64,000 bases of DNA from Paenisporosarcina quisquiliarum (GTDB lineage: Bacteria; Bacillota; Bacilli; Bacillales_A; Planococcaceae), in assembly GCF_027563315.1 (NCBI RefSeq), contig NZ_JAMKBJ010000006.1:124001-188000 (forward strand), in the 5' to 3' direction. The notes beneath the pieces were generated by a model, which saw nothing but the letters and a program-made list of their open reading frames with translations, was not told the DNA's origin and ran no database searches. Of the stretch, positions 25,155-33,909 are shown piece by piece. Position 1 is the first letter of the stretch; every line of letters begins with the position of its first letter. The position numbers and the translations under genes are program-made.

Positions 25155-26738
25155 GTGCTGAAGAGTTTAAGAGCCGGACTGGCTTTGTTGATGGTAGGTC
25201 TGATGATGTTGTCATCTACCAATAGTGTTTCTGCTGCTAGTTTTAGTGATGTTTCAAGTTTTAAAGAAGAAATTGAGTATTTAACAGATGCCGGTATAAT
25301 TAATGGTTTCCCAGATGGCACGTATCGCCCGTCTTCACCGATCTTGCGTGTACAAGCGGTCATGATGATTATGCGCGACTTGGGGATGCCAAAGGAAACA
25401 CCGAAAGATCCTGGTTTTGTGGATATTAAGCCAGCTGACCGCGGGTATGCCGAGGTGGCAGCTGCTGTTGAGTTAGGTATTATTTCTGGGAAAGAAGGCA
25501 ATCGTTTTGATCCGCAAGGGAAATTGACTCGTGCGGAAATGGCGAAGATTCTGGTAAATGCATATGAGCTTGGCAGTATTTATCCAAAAGGTTTCAAGGA
25601 TGTTCCGACGCAATACTGGGCTTACCCGTTTATATCGTCCTTAGCGGCAAACAATGTAACAGTTGGTTATCCTGACGGTACATTTAAACCGGGTGTAACG
25701 ATTGATCGTGCACAGTTTGCAGCATTTATGGCACGTATTTTAAATCCAGAGTTCAAACCGTATTCACCATCAGTGGCAGATACGTATTTGGAAGATGCAT
25801 GGGATATGCTTGCAACAGACGTTATCAAGCATCCGACTGAACCAATTGTATATATCATCGATGGAAATGATAATACATTGAACTCAATTAACACGGACAC
25901 GTATGAAAGTTTGACAGTAGAATTACCATACCCAGCTGAAAAGCTTGCGTATGCAAATGGTAAGATTTATGTGACGCAAGTGAAGAAACCACATAGTTTT
26001 TACACGTTTGATGAGGATCAACAAGGTGCATTTGGCGTATTCGATGCAAAAACATTGGATGGCTTAAAGCTGATTCATATCGAGCTTGACCCGTTTGATA
26101 TTGAGGCGGATGACAATGGAGTGGTTTATATTTCAAGTGGTTCAGGACAATGGACACGCATTGAAAGTTATAATGGCGAAACTGGTGCGATTTTATCATC
26201 CCAGCAAATTCGTAACCAATCGTATATCGATATGACTCCTAAACAAGACAAAATTTATGCAATCGATACCGATTCTTCACCGAGAGATATCGCGGCGTTT
26301 GCAATTGTTGATGGCAAGCTTCAACCTGAAAAAGATTCTCCTTATCATGGAGACTACGATCTTAGTAAACATTTGGAAGTTTCTCCAGATGGCCGCTATT
26401 TAATGAATGGTCTTGGTGGGATTTTCCGTGCGAGCGTCAATACTTCGGCTGATATGACGTATGTTGGCAAATTGGATCGTCCATTTACAGCTGCGGCTTA
26501 TGATTTAACATACGGCGAGCTATATACAGCAAATGGCAAGAACCTCATTAGTGTTTATGATTATGAAACGTTTGAATCGGTTTATCAAATGACTTCATAC
26601 GGTGCAATTGATTATATGTTCTTTGATGCGAAAAGTGATTCGCTACTAATTTTAACAAAAGTGAAAATCGGCGATTCAACGAAAACGTACTTAGGATTTG
26701 AAAAAATCTACTTTGCAACTGAAGCTGTTACTCAATAA
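25155..26738 (+). CDS. SLH-domain surface protein with beta-propeller-like domain
   Basis: About 527 aa. A signal peptide (ending SVSAA) is followed by three SLH repeats (about 30-200) and a 320-residue domain of repeated short strands (YIIDGNDNTLNSINTDTYE, GVFDAKTLDGLKLIHIE, LYTANGKNLISVYDYETFES), the pattern of a YVTN/WD-like beta-propeller. No catalytic motif is seen, so a binding or adhesion role is possible. TTG 25149 is only three bases from GAGG; GTG 25155 is better spaced. Second SLH gene in tandem, separately terminated. Confidence 0.85.
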   Translation: MLKSLRAGLALLMVGLMMLSSTNSVSAASFSDVSSFKEEIEYLTDAGIINGFPDGTYRPSSPILRVQAVMMIMRDLGMPKETPKDPGFVDIKPADRGYAEVAAAVELGIISGKEGNRFDPQGKLTRAEMAKILVNAYELGSIYPKGFKDVPTQYWAYPFISSLAANNVTVGYPDGTFKPGVTIDRAQFAAFMARILNPEFKPYSPSVADTYLEDAWDMLATDVIKHPTEPIVYIIDGNDNTLNSINTDTYESLTVELPYPAEKLAYANGKIYVTQVKKPHSFYTFDEDQQGAFGVFDAKTLDGLKLIHIELDPFDIEADDNGVVYISSGSGQWTRIESYNGETGAILSSQQIRNQSYIDMTPKQDKIYAIDTDSSPRDIAAFAIVDGKLQPEKDSPYHGDYDLSKHLEVSPDGRYLMNGLGGIFRASVNTSADMTYVGKLDRPFTAAAYDLTYGELYTANGKNLISVYDYETFESVYQMTSYGAIDYMFFDAKSDSLLILTKVKIGDSTKTYLGFEKIYFATEAVTQ

Positions 26739-26752
26739 GTAAAATAAGCGGA

Positions 26753-26783
26753 AATCCAGCAAATCTTTTTGCTGGATTTTTTC
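26753..26783 (+). terminator. terminator of the SLH-propeller gene
   Basis: AATCCAGCAAA / TTTGCTGGATTTTTTC. Confidence 0.9.
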
Positions 26784-26888
26784 TTTTCATAAAAAATTTG
26801 AATAAAAAGAAGCAAGTGGGGTATTAAAAGGAAGAAGAAAAATTTTGTAACACGTTTTTTTACTATTAAAGAGCTGAGGGTGAACTGG

Positions 26889-27419
26889 ATGAAAAAGATG
26901 AATCGTGGAATCGTAACAGCATTATCTGCCATTGGCGTTGCGCAAGGATTAAAGGTTTTTACACATAAGAGAAATACAGGTGAATGGGATTGGCGACCGT
27001 TGTTTCAGACGGGTGGTATGCCAAGTTCACATTCAGCCGGCGTAGCGGCACTTGCTTCTTACGTTGCGGCAAATAAAGGGACACGCCATACTGAAACAGC
27101 GTTAGCAGTCGTTTTTGGCTTTATCGTTATGTATGATGCGCAAGGAATTCGTCGTCATACAGGCGAGATCGCCCAACTCGTAAACAATTTAGAAGATGAA
27201 TTAGTCGCGTTTTCTGGCGATTTCCCAAGTTTCCAGTATACGGAACGTGAAGGCGAGCTAAAAGAATTGCTTGGCCATCAACCAATTGAAGTACTTGGCG
27301 GTGCATTATTCGGCGTTGCTTACGGTCTCATTGCTGCTAAGCTCGAGAACGATGAACGTCGTAGAAAACGTAAATATGGACATCGATTGGAAGGTTCAGA
27401 CCGCGTATCCTGGGATTGA
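26889..27419 (+). CDS. DUF212 divergent PAP2-type membrane protein (YuiD-like)
   Basis: About 176 aa. The family hallmark GGMPSSHSAGVAALASYVA near residue 40 and DAQGIRRHTGEIAQLVNNL near 90 match the acid-phosphatase/vanadium-haloperoxidase-related DUF212 family, of which Bacillus subtilis YuiD is a member. It is predicted to be a membrane phosphatase of unknown substrate. ATG 26889 lies seven bases after GAGGGTG. A terminator follows. Confidence 0.88.
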   Translation: MKKMNRGIVTALSAIGVAQGLKVFTHKRNTGEWDWRPLFQTGGMPSSHSAGVAALASYVAANKGTRHTETALAVVFGFIVMYDAQGIRRHTGEIAQLVNNLEDELVAFSGDFPSFQYTEREGELKELLGHQPIEVLGGALFGVAYGLIAAKLENDERRRKRKYGHRLEGSDRVSWD

Positions 27420-27438
27420 GTTTAATTTAATAGCATGT

Positions 27439-27472
27439 AAAGGCAGCCGAAAAAATTTGGCTGCCTTTTTTA
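27439..27472 (+). terminator. terminator of the YuiD-like gene
   Basis: AAAGGCAGCC / GGCTGCCTTT followed by T residues; related in stem to the recurrent hairpin family. Confidence 0.9.
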
Positions 27473-27550
27473 TATGGTCGATTTTCATATTGGCATTGCG
27501 TCGGAATTTTCTTTTTCAAGAGAGAAAGTAAATTAGGAGATAATTGGATA

Positions 27551-27624
27551 GTTGCTCCCAAATCCTAAAAGTTGCTCCCAAATCTCAAAAGTTGCTCCTA
27601 TTTTTGAAAAGTTGCTCCAAAACT
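27551..27624. repeat. 20-bp-pitch array, GTTGCTCC family (4 units)
   Basis: GTTGCTCC begins at 27551, 27571, 27591 and 27611. The pitch is 20 rather than 21 bp, the only such family in the window. Each core is preceded by AAAA or ATA. Confidence 0.85.
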
Positions 27625-27667
27625 TCAGGAAGGTCAATACATTTTCATTCAACATCCGAAAGTTGAG

Positions 27668-28909
27668 TTATTTATAAGTCCCTTCAAGTTTTTTTACGAA
27701 ATCCCCCATCGAATGGTACGGTGCAATGCCTTGTCTTTTCAATTCATATGGAGAGTCTTTTAATTTTACATTTCCCGTTACGGTTGTGAATGCTAATCGC
27801 ATGCCCGCATCTTGGGCAGCTTGAATGGTGATTTGATTGTAGTGACCAAAAGGATAGGCAAGATATTTAGTTCTGACAATGTCATTTGAAAAAGCTTTTC
27901 CGAGTTGGGCACTGCCGTTCTGAATATCTTGTAAGATTGCTTCATATGATTCCGTTGTGAACATGCCAGACTTCGCCCCTGACTTGTAAAGATGCATGTC
28001 ATTGGAATGGTGTTGGTAGTCGTAGACATCGACAGTTGCCTTGATTTCTTTTAGTCCAACATATTGCAAATCGCTCGCGATCCAATACTTTGCGGATTGC
28101 CTGATCTTCCCTGTGATGACGAAGGAAGTCGCCCGAAAATTCATATCTTTTAATAGAGGATAAGCTAAATCCACAGTAGAGGTTATCCCATCATCAAATG
28201 TAATGGCTACGACTTTTTCTGGCATATTATTTTGTAAGCTCAACCAGTCGTCTAATTGCTGCATCGAAATGGTCTTCCACTTATTATCCTTCAAATAGCG
28301 CATTTGTTCTTCAAATTGCATGTATTCAATCGTCATATTATTGTTGGCATGATCGGACAGTGCCTTATCCCACATCAAGTGATGATACATCAAGACGGGA
28401 ATTCCGTTGTCAACGTTCGTATTCGATTTGTGAATGTACCCTTTCGTTCCGCCAAAATTAAACTCGTAATACCCCTTGTCCTCTTTGATGACAGGGATTC
28501 GTACACTAGGATTCACATAGCCAAGAAAAGCTGATTTACTTTTTGGATGAGATAATACAATCTGTCTTGATTTAGGTATTGCAGTAAATTCCCCTTTTTC
28601 TAAAACGAGATTTTTAGGAGACTCCACTTTTTCGGCATAATTTTTATCCACATATACAAAACCATTTCCAAATGCAACGTGATAAGATGTTTCGTCCTCT
28701 GATACTAATTGATATGTTCGACCCTTCATAAAAGTCGCAAAACCAATCCGTTCATCATTAAGATGCACAAAACCGCCTACATTGGAAAAAGGTTTAATGG
28801 CATAGGTAGATGTTTCTTCAGCTTCTGTATGAGAAGAAAAGAAAATAAGTGTAAATAAGACTACAAAAACAAAAGAATACTTCTTAAAATTGATATAGAT
28901 GATGTCCAA
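27668..28909 (-). CDS. secreted polysaccharide deacetylase (CE4) with N-terminal SH3-like region
   Basis: 413 aa. A signal peptide (VFVVLFTLIFFSSHTEA) is followed by about 130 residues of short strand repeats (VGGFVHLNDERIGFA...) and a NodB domain starting near 165: PVLMYHHLMW, AITFDDGITS (motif 1 Asp pair), HHSNDMH (metal-His motif, spaced unlike the usual HSxxH), YPFGHYN (motif 3). It probably trims acetyl groups from cell-wall or exopolysaccharide glucosamine. TTG 28909 is one base from AGGAG; the ATC two codons later is at the ideal distance (7 nt), so the start may be non-canonical. Confidence 0.88.
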   Translation of the reverse strand: MDIIYINFKKYSFVFVVLFTLIFFSSHTEAEETSTYAIKPFSNVGGFVHLNDERIGFATFMKGRTYQLVSEDETSYHVAFGNGFVYVDKNYAEKVESPKNLVLEKGEFTAIPKSRQIVLSHPKSKSAFLGYVNPSVRIPVIKEDKGYYEFNFGGTKGYIHKSNTNVDNGIPVLMYHHLMWDKALSDHANNNMTIEYMQFEEQMRYLKDNKWKTISMQQLDDWLSLQNNMPEKVVAITFDDGITSTVDLAYPLLKDMNFRATSFVITGKIRQSAKYWIASDLQYVGLKEIKATVDVYDYQHHSNDMHLYKSGAKSGMFTTESYEAILQDIQNGSAQLGKAFSNDIVRTKYLAYPFGHYNQITIQAAQDAGMRLAFTTVTGNVKLKDSPYELKRQGIAPYHSMGDFVKKLEGTYK

Positions 28910-29077
28910 ACTCCTAGTTGAATGATTTTATTTTAGTATAATAGTAATGTGTTGAGAAATATATAATTTATGGAAAAAAAGTAAATTAAATCACAATTTA
29001 TATTTTGAATTAATTGATAGTATGCTAGGACATTGGAAATTATAATGAAAATAAAAAGTATTATTGGGGGAAGTAAC

Positions 29078-29542
29078 TTGCTTAAACTACAGGAGATTAA
29101 TAAAGATAATTGGATTGATGTCATTCTGATGTGCAGTGGGGAAGATCAGCAGAACCGCATTTTTGAAAAAACGATTGCTTCTAATTGTCTATCTATTGCG
29201 CAAGCAAGTATTGATGATCAATGGATTACGAGAGCTATTTATGATGAAGATCAATTGATTGGGTTTACTATGTATGGGCATTCCGATGAGTTAGAGGGTT
29301 ATGAACTTTGCCGGTTGATGATTAACTATCATTTTCAAGGAAAGGGGTATGGGAAAACGGCACTGGAATTGATTGTGGAAGAAATGAAAAAACAAACCAC
29401 AGATTCGGAAATTCTTGTGTGTTTCCAGCCTGATAACGAACATGCGAAAAAGCTTTATGAACGTTTTGGTTTTAAGGACACTGGGAGAACTATTAAAGGG
29501 AATGTGGATGAATTGGTTTATTCATTCACTTTCGACCGATAA
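29078..29542 (+). CDS. GNAT acetyltransferase, spermidine-acetyltransferase-like (BltD type)
   Basis: 154 aa of GNAT fold: the acetyl-CoA loop is FQGKGYGKTAL (R/Q-x-x-G-x-G/A), followed by the NEHAKKLYERFGF helix. The N-terminal pattern (LQEINKDNW...IAQAS...WITRAIYDEDQLIGFTMYG) resembles Bacillus BltD/PaiA polyamine acetyltransferases. The start is TTG 29078 five bases after GGGGGAAG; the upstream in-frame ATG at 29033 has no site. Substrate is inferred from similarity only. Confidence 0.82.
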   Translation: MLKLQEINKDNWIDVILMCSGEDQQNRIFEKTIASNCLSIAQASIDDQWITRAIYDEDQLIGFTMYGHSDELEGYELCRLMINYHFQGKGYGKTALELIVEEMKKQTTDSEILVCFQPDNEHAKKLYERFGFKDTGRTIKGNVDELVYSFTFDR

Positions 29543-29720
29543 TAAGTAGAATGGGCGGCCTAAATTTTTCTTTGAAAAACTAACTTAAACTTAGGATGTT
29601 ACTTAAAAGATTAATACAGAAATAATGAAATCTATTTCATTAACAGTCATGAACAATTCTTGATGTTTCGATTAAAGGGGAGGGGGTAGAGAATTAGTAA
29701 ATGTCAGGAGGAGATTCTGA

Positions 29721-30074
29721 ATGGTCCAAGTTAAAAATACGTATTATGTTGATGTAATGGCGGAGAGTGTTCTGCTCGAGCCGTTGGAGAGCACGAGTTT
29801 TGTGATTCACGCAACTGAGCATGAGGCTGAGGCGCTACGACAGGCATTTGCGGTAAAGGATGAAACGGATATGGAAACGTATGTTGACGCTCACATACCG
29901 TTTATTGATTATCGCCACGATCCAGGCAATGCGCACCATGATGCGGTTCAACGTGTCATTTATTCGATTATTTACAAGTTAGGTAATGATGAAGCAAGAA
30001 GACATATTGAAGAGATGGGGATTCTGACGGTACGCAAGTCGGATAATCCGAGTGATTATCAGCCTCATCGTTGA
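29721..30074 (+). CDS. conserved hypothetical protein
   Basis: 117 aa, with an excellent ribosome site (AGGAGGAGATTCTGA, ATG 29721). No signal peptide or membrane segment. Notable stretches are YYVDVMAESVLLEP, FIDYRHDPGNAHHDAVQRVIYSIIYKLG and EEMGILTVRKS. I do not recognise a catalytic motif; the clustered HHD could bind metal. Followed by a terminator. Confidence 0.72.
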   Translation: MVQVKNTYYVDVMAESVLLEPLESTSFVIHATEHEAEALRQAFAVKDETDMETYVDAHIPFIDYRHDPGNAHHDAVQRVIYSIIYKLGNDEARRHIEEMGILTVRKSDNPSDYQPHR

Positions 30075-30108
30075 GAGAATGTTAATGGTTATTAAATGCA
30101 GATGTTCG

Positions 30109-30142
30109 AATCCAGCAACTCTTAGTTGTTGGGTTCTTTTTT
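30109..30142 (+). terminator. terminator of the 117-aa hypothetical gene
   Basis: AATCCAGCAACT / AGTTGTTGGGTT followed by T residues, with G-U wobbles. Confidence 0.85.
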
Positions 30143-30160
30143 TATGGCGAACGTGGGGAA

Positions 30161-30195
30161 GCGGCTGAAATTATATCTTCAGCCGCCTGTTTTAG
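30161..30195. terminator. recurrent GCGGCTGAA hairpin
   Basis: GCGGCTGAA / TTCAGCCGC with loop ATTATATC, about 55 bases before the stop of the minus-strand spore protein gene. Nearly identical to 13039-13064. Confidence 0.75.
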
Positions 30196-30239
30196 TGCAT
30201 GAAGGAGATGTTTCTTTTAGTTACAGTTGGGGTTTTAGA

Positions 30240-30425
30240 TTAATGTACTACTTCTTTTAATTCTGAGATGTCGACTTCAGAACGTTCTTCGAGTGAGCGA
30301 CGTAGATGGACAGTTGCGAGTTTGCCATCTTCATGAACTTGGTCAATCCAGACGGAGACTCCGTTATAAGTGACGTCGATTTCTTTTGGCGAGTTGACGA
30401 TTTGTTTGATGCGGTTCAGTTCCAA
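30240..30425 (-). CDS. sspH: H-type small acid-soluble spore protein
   Basis: 61 aa. MELNRIKQIVNSPKEIDVTYNGVSVWIDQV matches the SspH family signature (RA/RIxQIxxSPxxIxVTYNGxPVWI), a minor SASP made in the forespore and lost in germination. The start is TTG 30425, eight bases after GGAGG. I looked for a sigma-G promoter (a TGAATA is present) but found no well-spaced -10 element. It is direct evidence that the organism sporulates. Confidence 0.9.
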   Translation of the reverse strand: MELNRIKQIVNSPKEIDVTYNGVSVWIDQVHEDGKLATVHLRRSLEERSEVDISELKEVVH

Positions 30426-30598
30426 TTGTATTCCTCCTTGATGAAAAATTGCTTATTCAGTTTGAATTAGTTTGAGTTTGAATGCCGGTTATCATGTGAG
30501 GTTTTGAAAAAAATTAAAAATGATTTTTTTAGGGACACGAAAGACTCGTTGGGATTATAATGTGTAAAGACTTCGTATTTTTTAGGGGATTTGGTTGC

Positions 30599-31552
30599 AT
30601 GTTAAATAAAATCAATAAAATGCTTGTAAAAATAATGGCGTTTTTCATTCCAGTTTGTTTAGTGATTGGAGTGTTACTGTCCGAATGGTTATATAATTTA
30701 TCAGGATTGATTCCTTGGATATTTGCTTTCATGACGTTTGCAGGCAGTTTAAATTCTAGTTTTACTTCGATGAAACAAGCATTGCTCTCGCCATTACCGT
30801 TAGTAATTGCCCTATTATTTTTACATGTGTTGATGCCGCTTTGGGCGTTAGGAATAGGGCATTTGGTGTTTCATGATGATATGTTCACGATTACTGGCTT
30901 GGTTCTGGCAATGGCTATTCCGACTGGTATTTCGAGTGTTGTGTGGGTTGCCATTTACAAAGGAAATATCGCGTTGTCATTGTCGATTATTTTGATAGAT
31001 ACGATGTTGTCACCGTTGATTGTGCCATTAACAATGTCGTTGTTGGTCGGTGGAAATGTTGAGATGGATGTTTTCAGTATGTCCCAAGGATTAATTATGA
31101 TGATCGTGATCCCATCGATTGTCGGGATGATGCTGAATCAACTGATGAAAGGAAGAAGGGTGCAATTGCTCAGTGAGCAGCTCTCACCTATTTCAAAAAT
31201 TGGCATGGGTCTAGTGGTGATGTTAAATGGGGCGGTAGTTGCGCCTTATTTGCTGAACGTAAGTGGGAAGTTGATTGTTATTGCCATCGTCGTGTTTTTC
31301 ATTGCGTGTAGTGGGTATTTATTATCCTTTTATTGTGGAAAGTTGTTCAAACAGGATAAAGAAACAGTGATTGCGTTACTATTCAATGGTGGCATGCGAA
31401 ATATTAGTGCGGGCGCAGTCTTGGCTATTTCCTATTTTCCGGCAGCTGTCGCAGTGCCAGTGGTAATGGGGATGCTTTTTCAACAGACATTGGCTTCGGT
31501 TTTTGGTGAATGGATTAATCGGCACTACAGGAAAATTGATGAGGTGTATTGA
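30599..31552 (+). CDS. bile acid:Na+ symporter (BASS) family transporter
   Basis: About 317 aa with nine to ten hydrophobic helices. Family features: MTFAGSLNSSFTSMKQAL, the polar AMAIPTGISSVVWVAIYKGN in the middle, and NGGMRNISAGAVLA near the end, matching the crossover regions of BASS proteins (YocS-like). It would import an organic anion with Na+; the substrate is unknown. I start at ATG 30599, ten bases after AGGGG; the earlier in-frame codon at 30560 has no site. Confidence 0.85.
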   Translation: MLNKINKMLVKIMAFFIPVCLVIGVLLSEWLYNLSGLIPWIFAFMTFAGSLNSSFTSMKQALLSPLPLVIALLFLHVLMPLWALGIGHLVFHDDMFTITGLVLAMAIPTGISSVVWVAIYKGNIALSLSIILIDTMLSPLIVPLTMSLLVGGNVEMDVFSMSQGLIMMIVIPSIVGMMLNQLMKGRRVQLLSEQLSPISKIGMGLVVMLNGAVVAPYLLNVSGKLIVIAIVVFFIACSGYLLSFYCGKLFKQDKETVIALLFNGGMRNISAGAVLAISYFPAAVAVPVVMGMLFQQTLASVFGEWINRHYRKIDEVY

Positions 31553-31713
31553 GATATCAAATAGATCATTTGCAGCAAAAAATTTAATTAGATTAATGTG
31601 TAAATTAACATGTTAAAAGATGTAATTGAAGAAGGAATTGTTATATAATTAATAATATAATAATTAGTATTTTCTGGAATAGAATATCGTTACTCGCATT
31701 TGGAAGCGGCTAC

Positions 31714-31787
31714 TGAGCATGTGGTTGAGTGGGAGGTAGTTTTATAGCTTTAAAAGGATGGCCGTTTACGAACGGCCATTTTTTTAT
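31714..31787 (+). terminator. intergenic hairpin with repeat-element remnant
   Basis: ATGGCCGTT / AACGGCCAT then TTTTTTT (31757-31787). Just before it (31714-31738) stands CTGAGCATGTGGTTGAGTGG, a relic of the interior of the 21-bp repeat element (compare 12891-12905). The remainder of 31553-31881 shows no gene. Confidence 0.7.
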
Positions 31788-31881
31788 GGAAAAAATACTA
31801 GGAACTTACAAAATTGCTGGAATATATAGACTTTTATCCCTATGATGAATTATGATAAAAGTCTATACATGATTGGGGTGA

Positions 31882-33729
31882 GTGAGTATCTCTAAGCGGA
31901 TTAAATGGCGAATCTTAATATCGACAATTGTACTGTTACTGTTTTTAATCAGCTTGCTCAATTCCGAAGCTGTTCCTTTATGGCAACTCGTTGCACTCCC
32001 AATATACATGTTTTTTGGATGGTTGATTGGATTACAGGTCGATAAGTATTTGCATTCAAAGCGAGAACATGATTCAACCAAAAGTGTGTTGAATGACTAT
32101 ACATACGCATTAGATTCTTCGTTTGATGCGATTGGAATCATGAGTGAAGAAGGATACCATGAATTTGTCAATGAAGAATTGGGTAGGTTGTACGGGTATC
32201 AGAAAGAAGATTTAATATCAACACATTGGGAAAGACTTTTTACGGTGGAGTCTATTAAACACATCCATGAAAATCTTTTTGCTGAAATTAAGAAAAATGG
32301 ATACGTTAGATCTGAGGCTACTGGGGTCAAGAGTGATAGTTCTACATTTCCACTGGAAATCACCATGTCCTTATTAAATGAAACTCAGAAAATACTGGTG
32401 ATCATTCGTGATATTACGAAGAAAAAGCTATATGAAGAAATGAGGAAATATAAAGCTGAACATAACGATTTAACCCATCTTCCAAATCGCCGGAAGTTGA
32501 ATAATGATTTCGAAACGTTTGCCGATAAATCTCTGGAGACTTCGGTATTATTCATTGACCTGGACCGTTTTAAAATTGCTAATGATACGTTGGGACGTGA
32601 AGTAGGAGACCAACTATTGATTGAAGTAGCAGAACGCTTAAATTTCTTCAGTAATAAGACGACCAAAGTGTATCATTTGGGTGGGGACGAATTTGTCGTC
32701 GTAATACTTAAAGGTGATAGGGAATTTATTCAAAACATCGCTGTGGACATTGGGGAATACATAAAAGAACCTTTCTACATAAAAGGAAATGAGATTTTTG
32801 TGACGGCGAGTATCGGCATCAGCTGCAGTCCTAAACATACAGAAGATATGAATGAGTTAATTAAGATGGCAGACACCGCGATGTATTACGCAAAATTGGA
32901 TGGAAAAAATACATACAAATGGTTCAATACGACTTTAAAAAAGCAACTTGAAAGAAGAACTCAGATTGAAAATGAACTTAGAAAAGCGATTCGAAATGAA
33001 GAACTGTATGTGGTGTATCAGCCAAAATTCAATCTACATACTTCCCAACTTGCGGGAATTGAAGCGTTAATAAGATGGGACAATCCAACTCTCGGCTTGG
33101 TACCACCGATGGAATTTATTCCAATTGCTGAAGATACTGGCCTGATTAATGAAATAGGCAACTGGATTATCAACGATGTTTTATCTCAGATGAGGAAATG
33201 GCAGGATAAAGGGCATTCTGTGGTAAAAGTATCAGTGAATGTATCACAGCGTCAATTCAGAGATTTTCATTTCATTCCTTTTATCGAGTCATGTTTATCT
33301 TCTTATAATATTGAATCTAAATATCTGGAAATTGAAGTGACGGAAAGTGTAATTGAAAATATTGAATTGGTCATGTCAAAAATCAATGAATTGAAAGCGA
33401 TGGGAGTCGGAATTTCAATTGATGATTTCGGTACAGGTTTTTCTTCGCTGAGCATGCTGAAGAATTTGCCTTTTGATACATTAAAAATTGACCAATCGTT
33501 TATACGGGATTTAATCGATAACAGTAAGGACATCTCCCTTGTGAAGACGATTATTTCAATAGGAAAAACGTTTAATCTTACTGTTGTGGCAGAAGGAATT
33601 GAGACAGAAGAACACCTCCATCTTCTGGACGAGTTGGATTGTCCAATGGGCCAAGGATACTTTTTCAGTAAACCTATTCGACCCGAGCAACTCGAAACAG
33701 AATTTTTTAATGTATCACAAAAGATTTAG
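31882..33729 (+). CDS. membrane PAS-GGDEF-EAL c-di-GMP enzyme
   Basis: 615 aa. Two N-terminal helices (about 8-26 and 32-50) anchor it; a PAS domain spans about 70-185; a GGDEF domain about 195-350 has the intact site YHLGGDEFVVV; an EAL domain about 370-610 has GIEALIRW, the DDFGTGFSSL loop 6 and AEGIETEE. All catalytic motifs for both synthesis and hydrolysis are intact, so it is potentially bifunctional, with output set by the PAS signal. Start GTG 31882 behind TTGGGGTG. Monocistronic with its own terminator. Confidence 0.93.
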   Translation: MSISKRIKWRILISTIVLLLFLISLLNSEAVPLWQLVALPIYMFFGWLIGLQVDKYLHSKREHDSTKSVLNDYTYALDSSFDAIGIMSEEGYHEFVNEELGRLYGYQKEDLISTHWERLFTVESIKHIHENLFAEIKKNGYVRSEATGVKSDSSTFPLEITMSLLNETQKILVIIRDITKKKLYEEMRKYKAEHNDLTHLPNRRKLNNDFETFADKSLETSVLFIDLDRFKIANDTLGREVGDQLLIEVAERLNFFSNKTTKVYHLGGDEFVVVILKGDREFIQNIAVDIGEYIKEPFYIKGNEIFVTASIGISCSPKHTEDMNELIKMADTAMYYAKLDGKNTYKWFNTTLKKQLERRTQIENELRKAIRNEELYVVYQPKFNLHTSQLAGIEALIRWDNPTLGLVPPMEFIPIAEDTGLINEIGNWIINDVLSQMRKWQDKGHSVVKVSVNVSQRQFRDFHFIPFIESCLSSYNIESKYLEIEVTESVIENIELVMSKINELKAMGVGISIDDFGTGFSSLSMLKNLPFDTLKIDQSFIRDLIDNSKDISLVKTIISIGKTFNLTVVAEGIETEEHLHLLDELDCPMGQGYFFSKPIRPEQLETEFFNVSQKI

Positions 33730-33730
33730 G

Positions 33731-33765
33731 AACACTTCCAGTGCATGATGCTGGGAGTGTTTTTA
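33731..33765 (+). terminator. terminator of the PAS-GGDEF-EAL gene
   Basis: AACACTTCCAG / CTGGGAGTGTT then TTTATTTTT. Confidence 0.88.
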
Positions 33766-33909
33766 TTTTTTAGTGTAGCGAGGTAACCTTATGCAATATT
33801 TGGAAGATGTAACATTCGTCATCGAACAATTACCATTCCTTCACACTGGCTTAATAGTTGAGTGTTTTACTAATAGGGTATTAATAATACCAAGGAGGGT
33901 AAACATCTT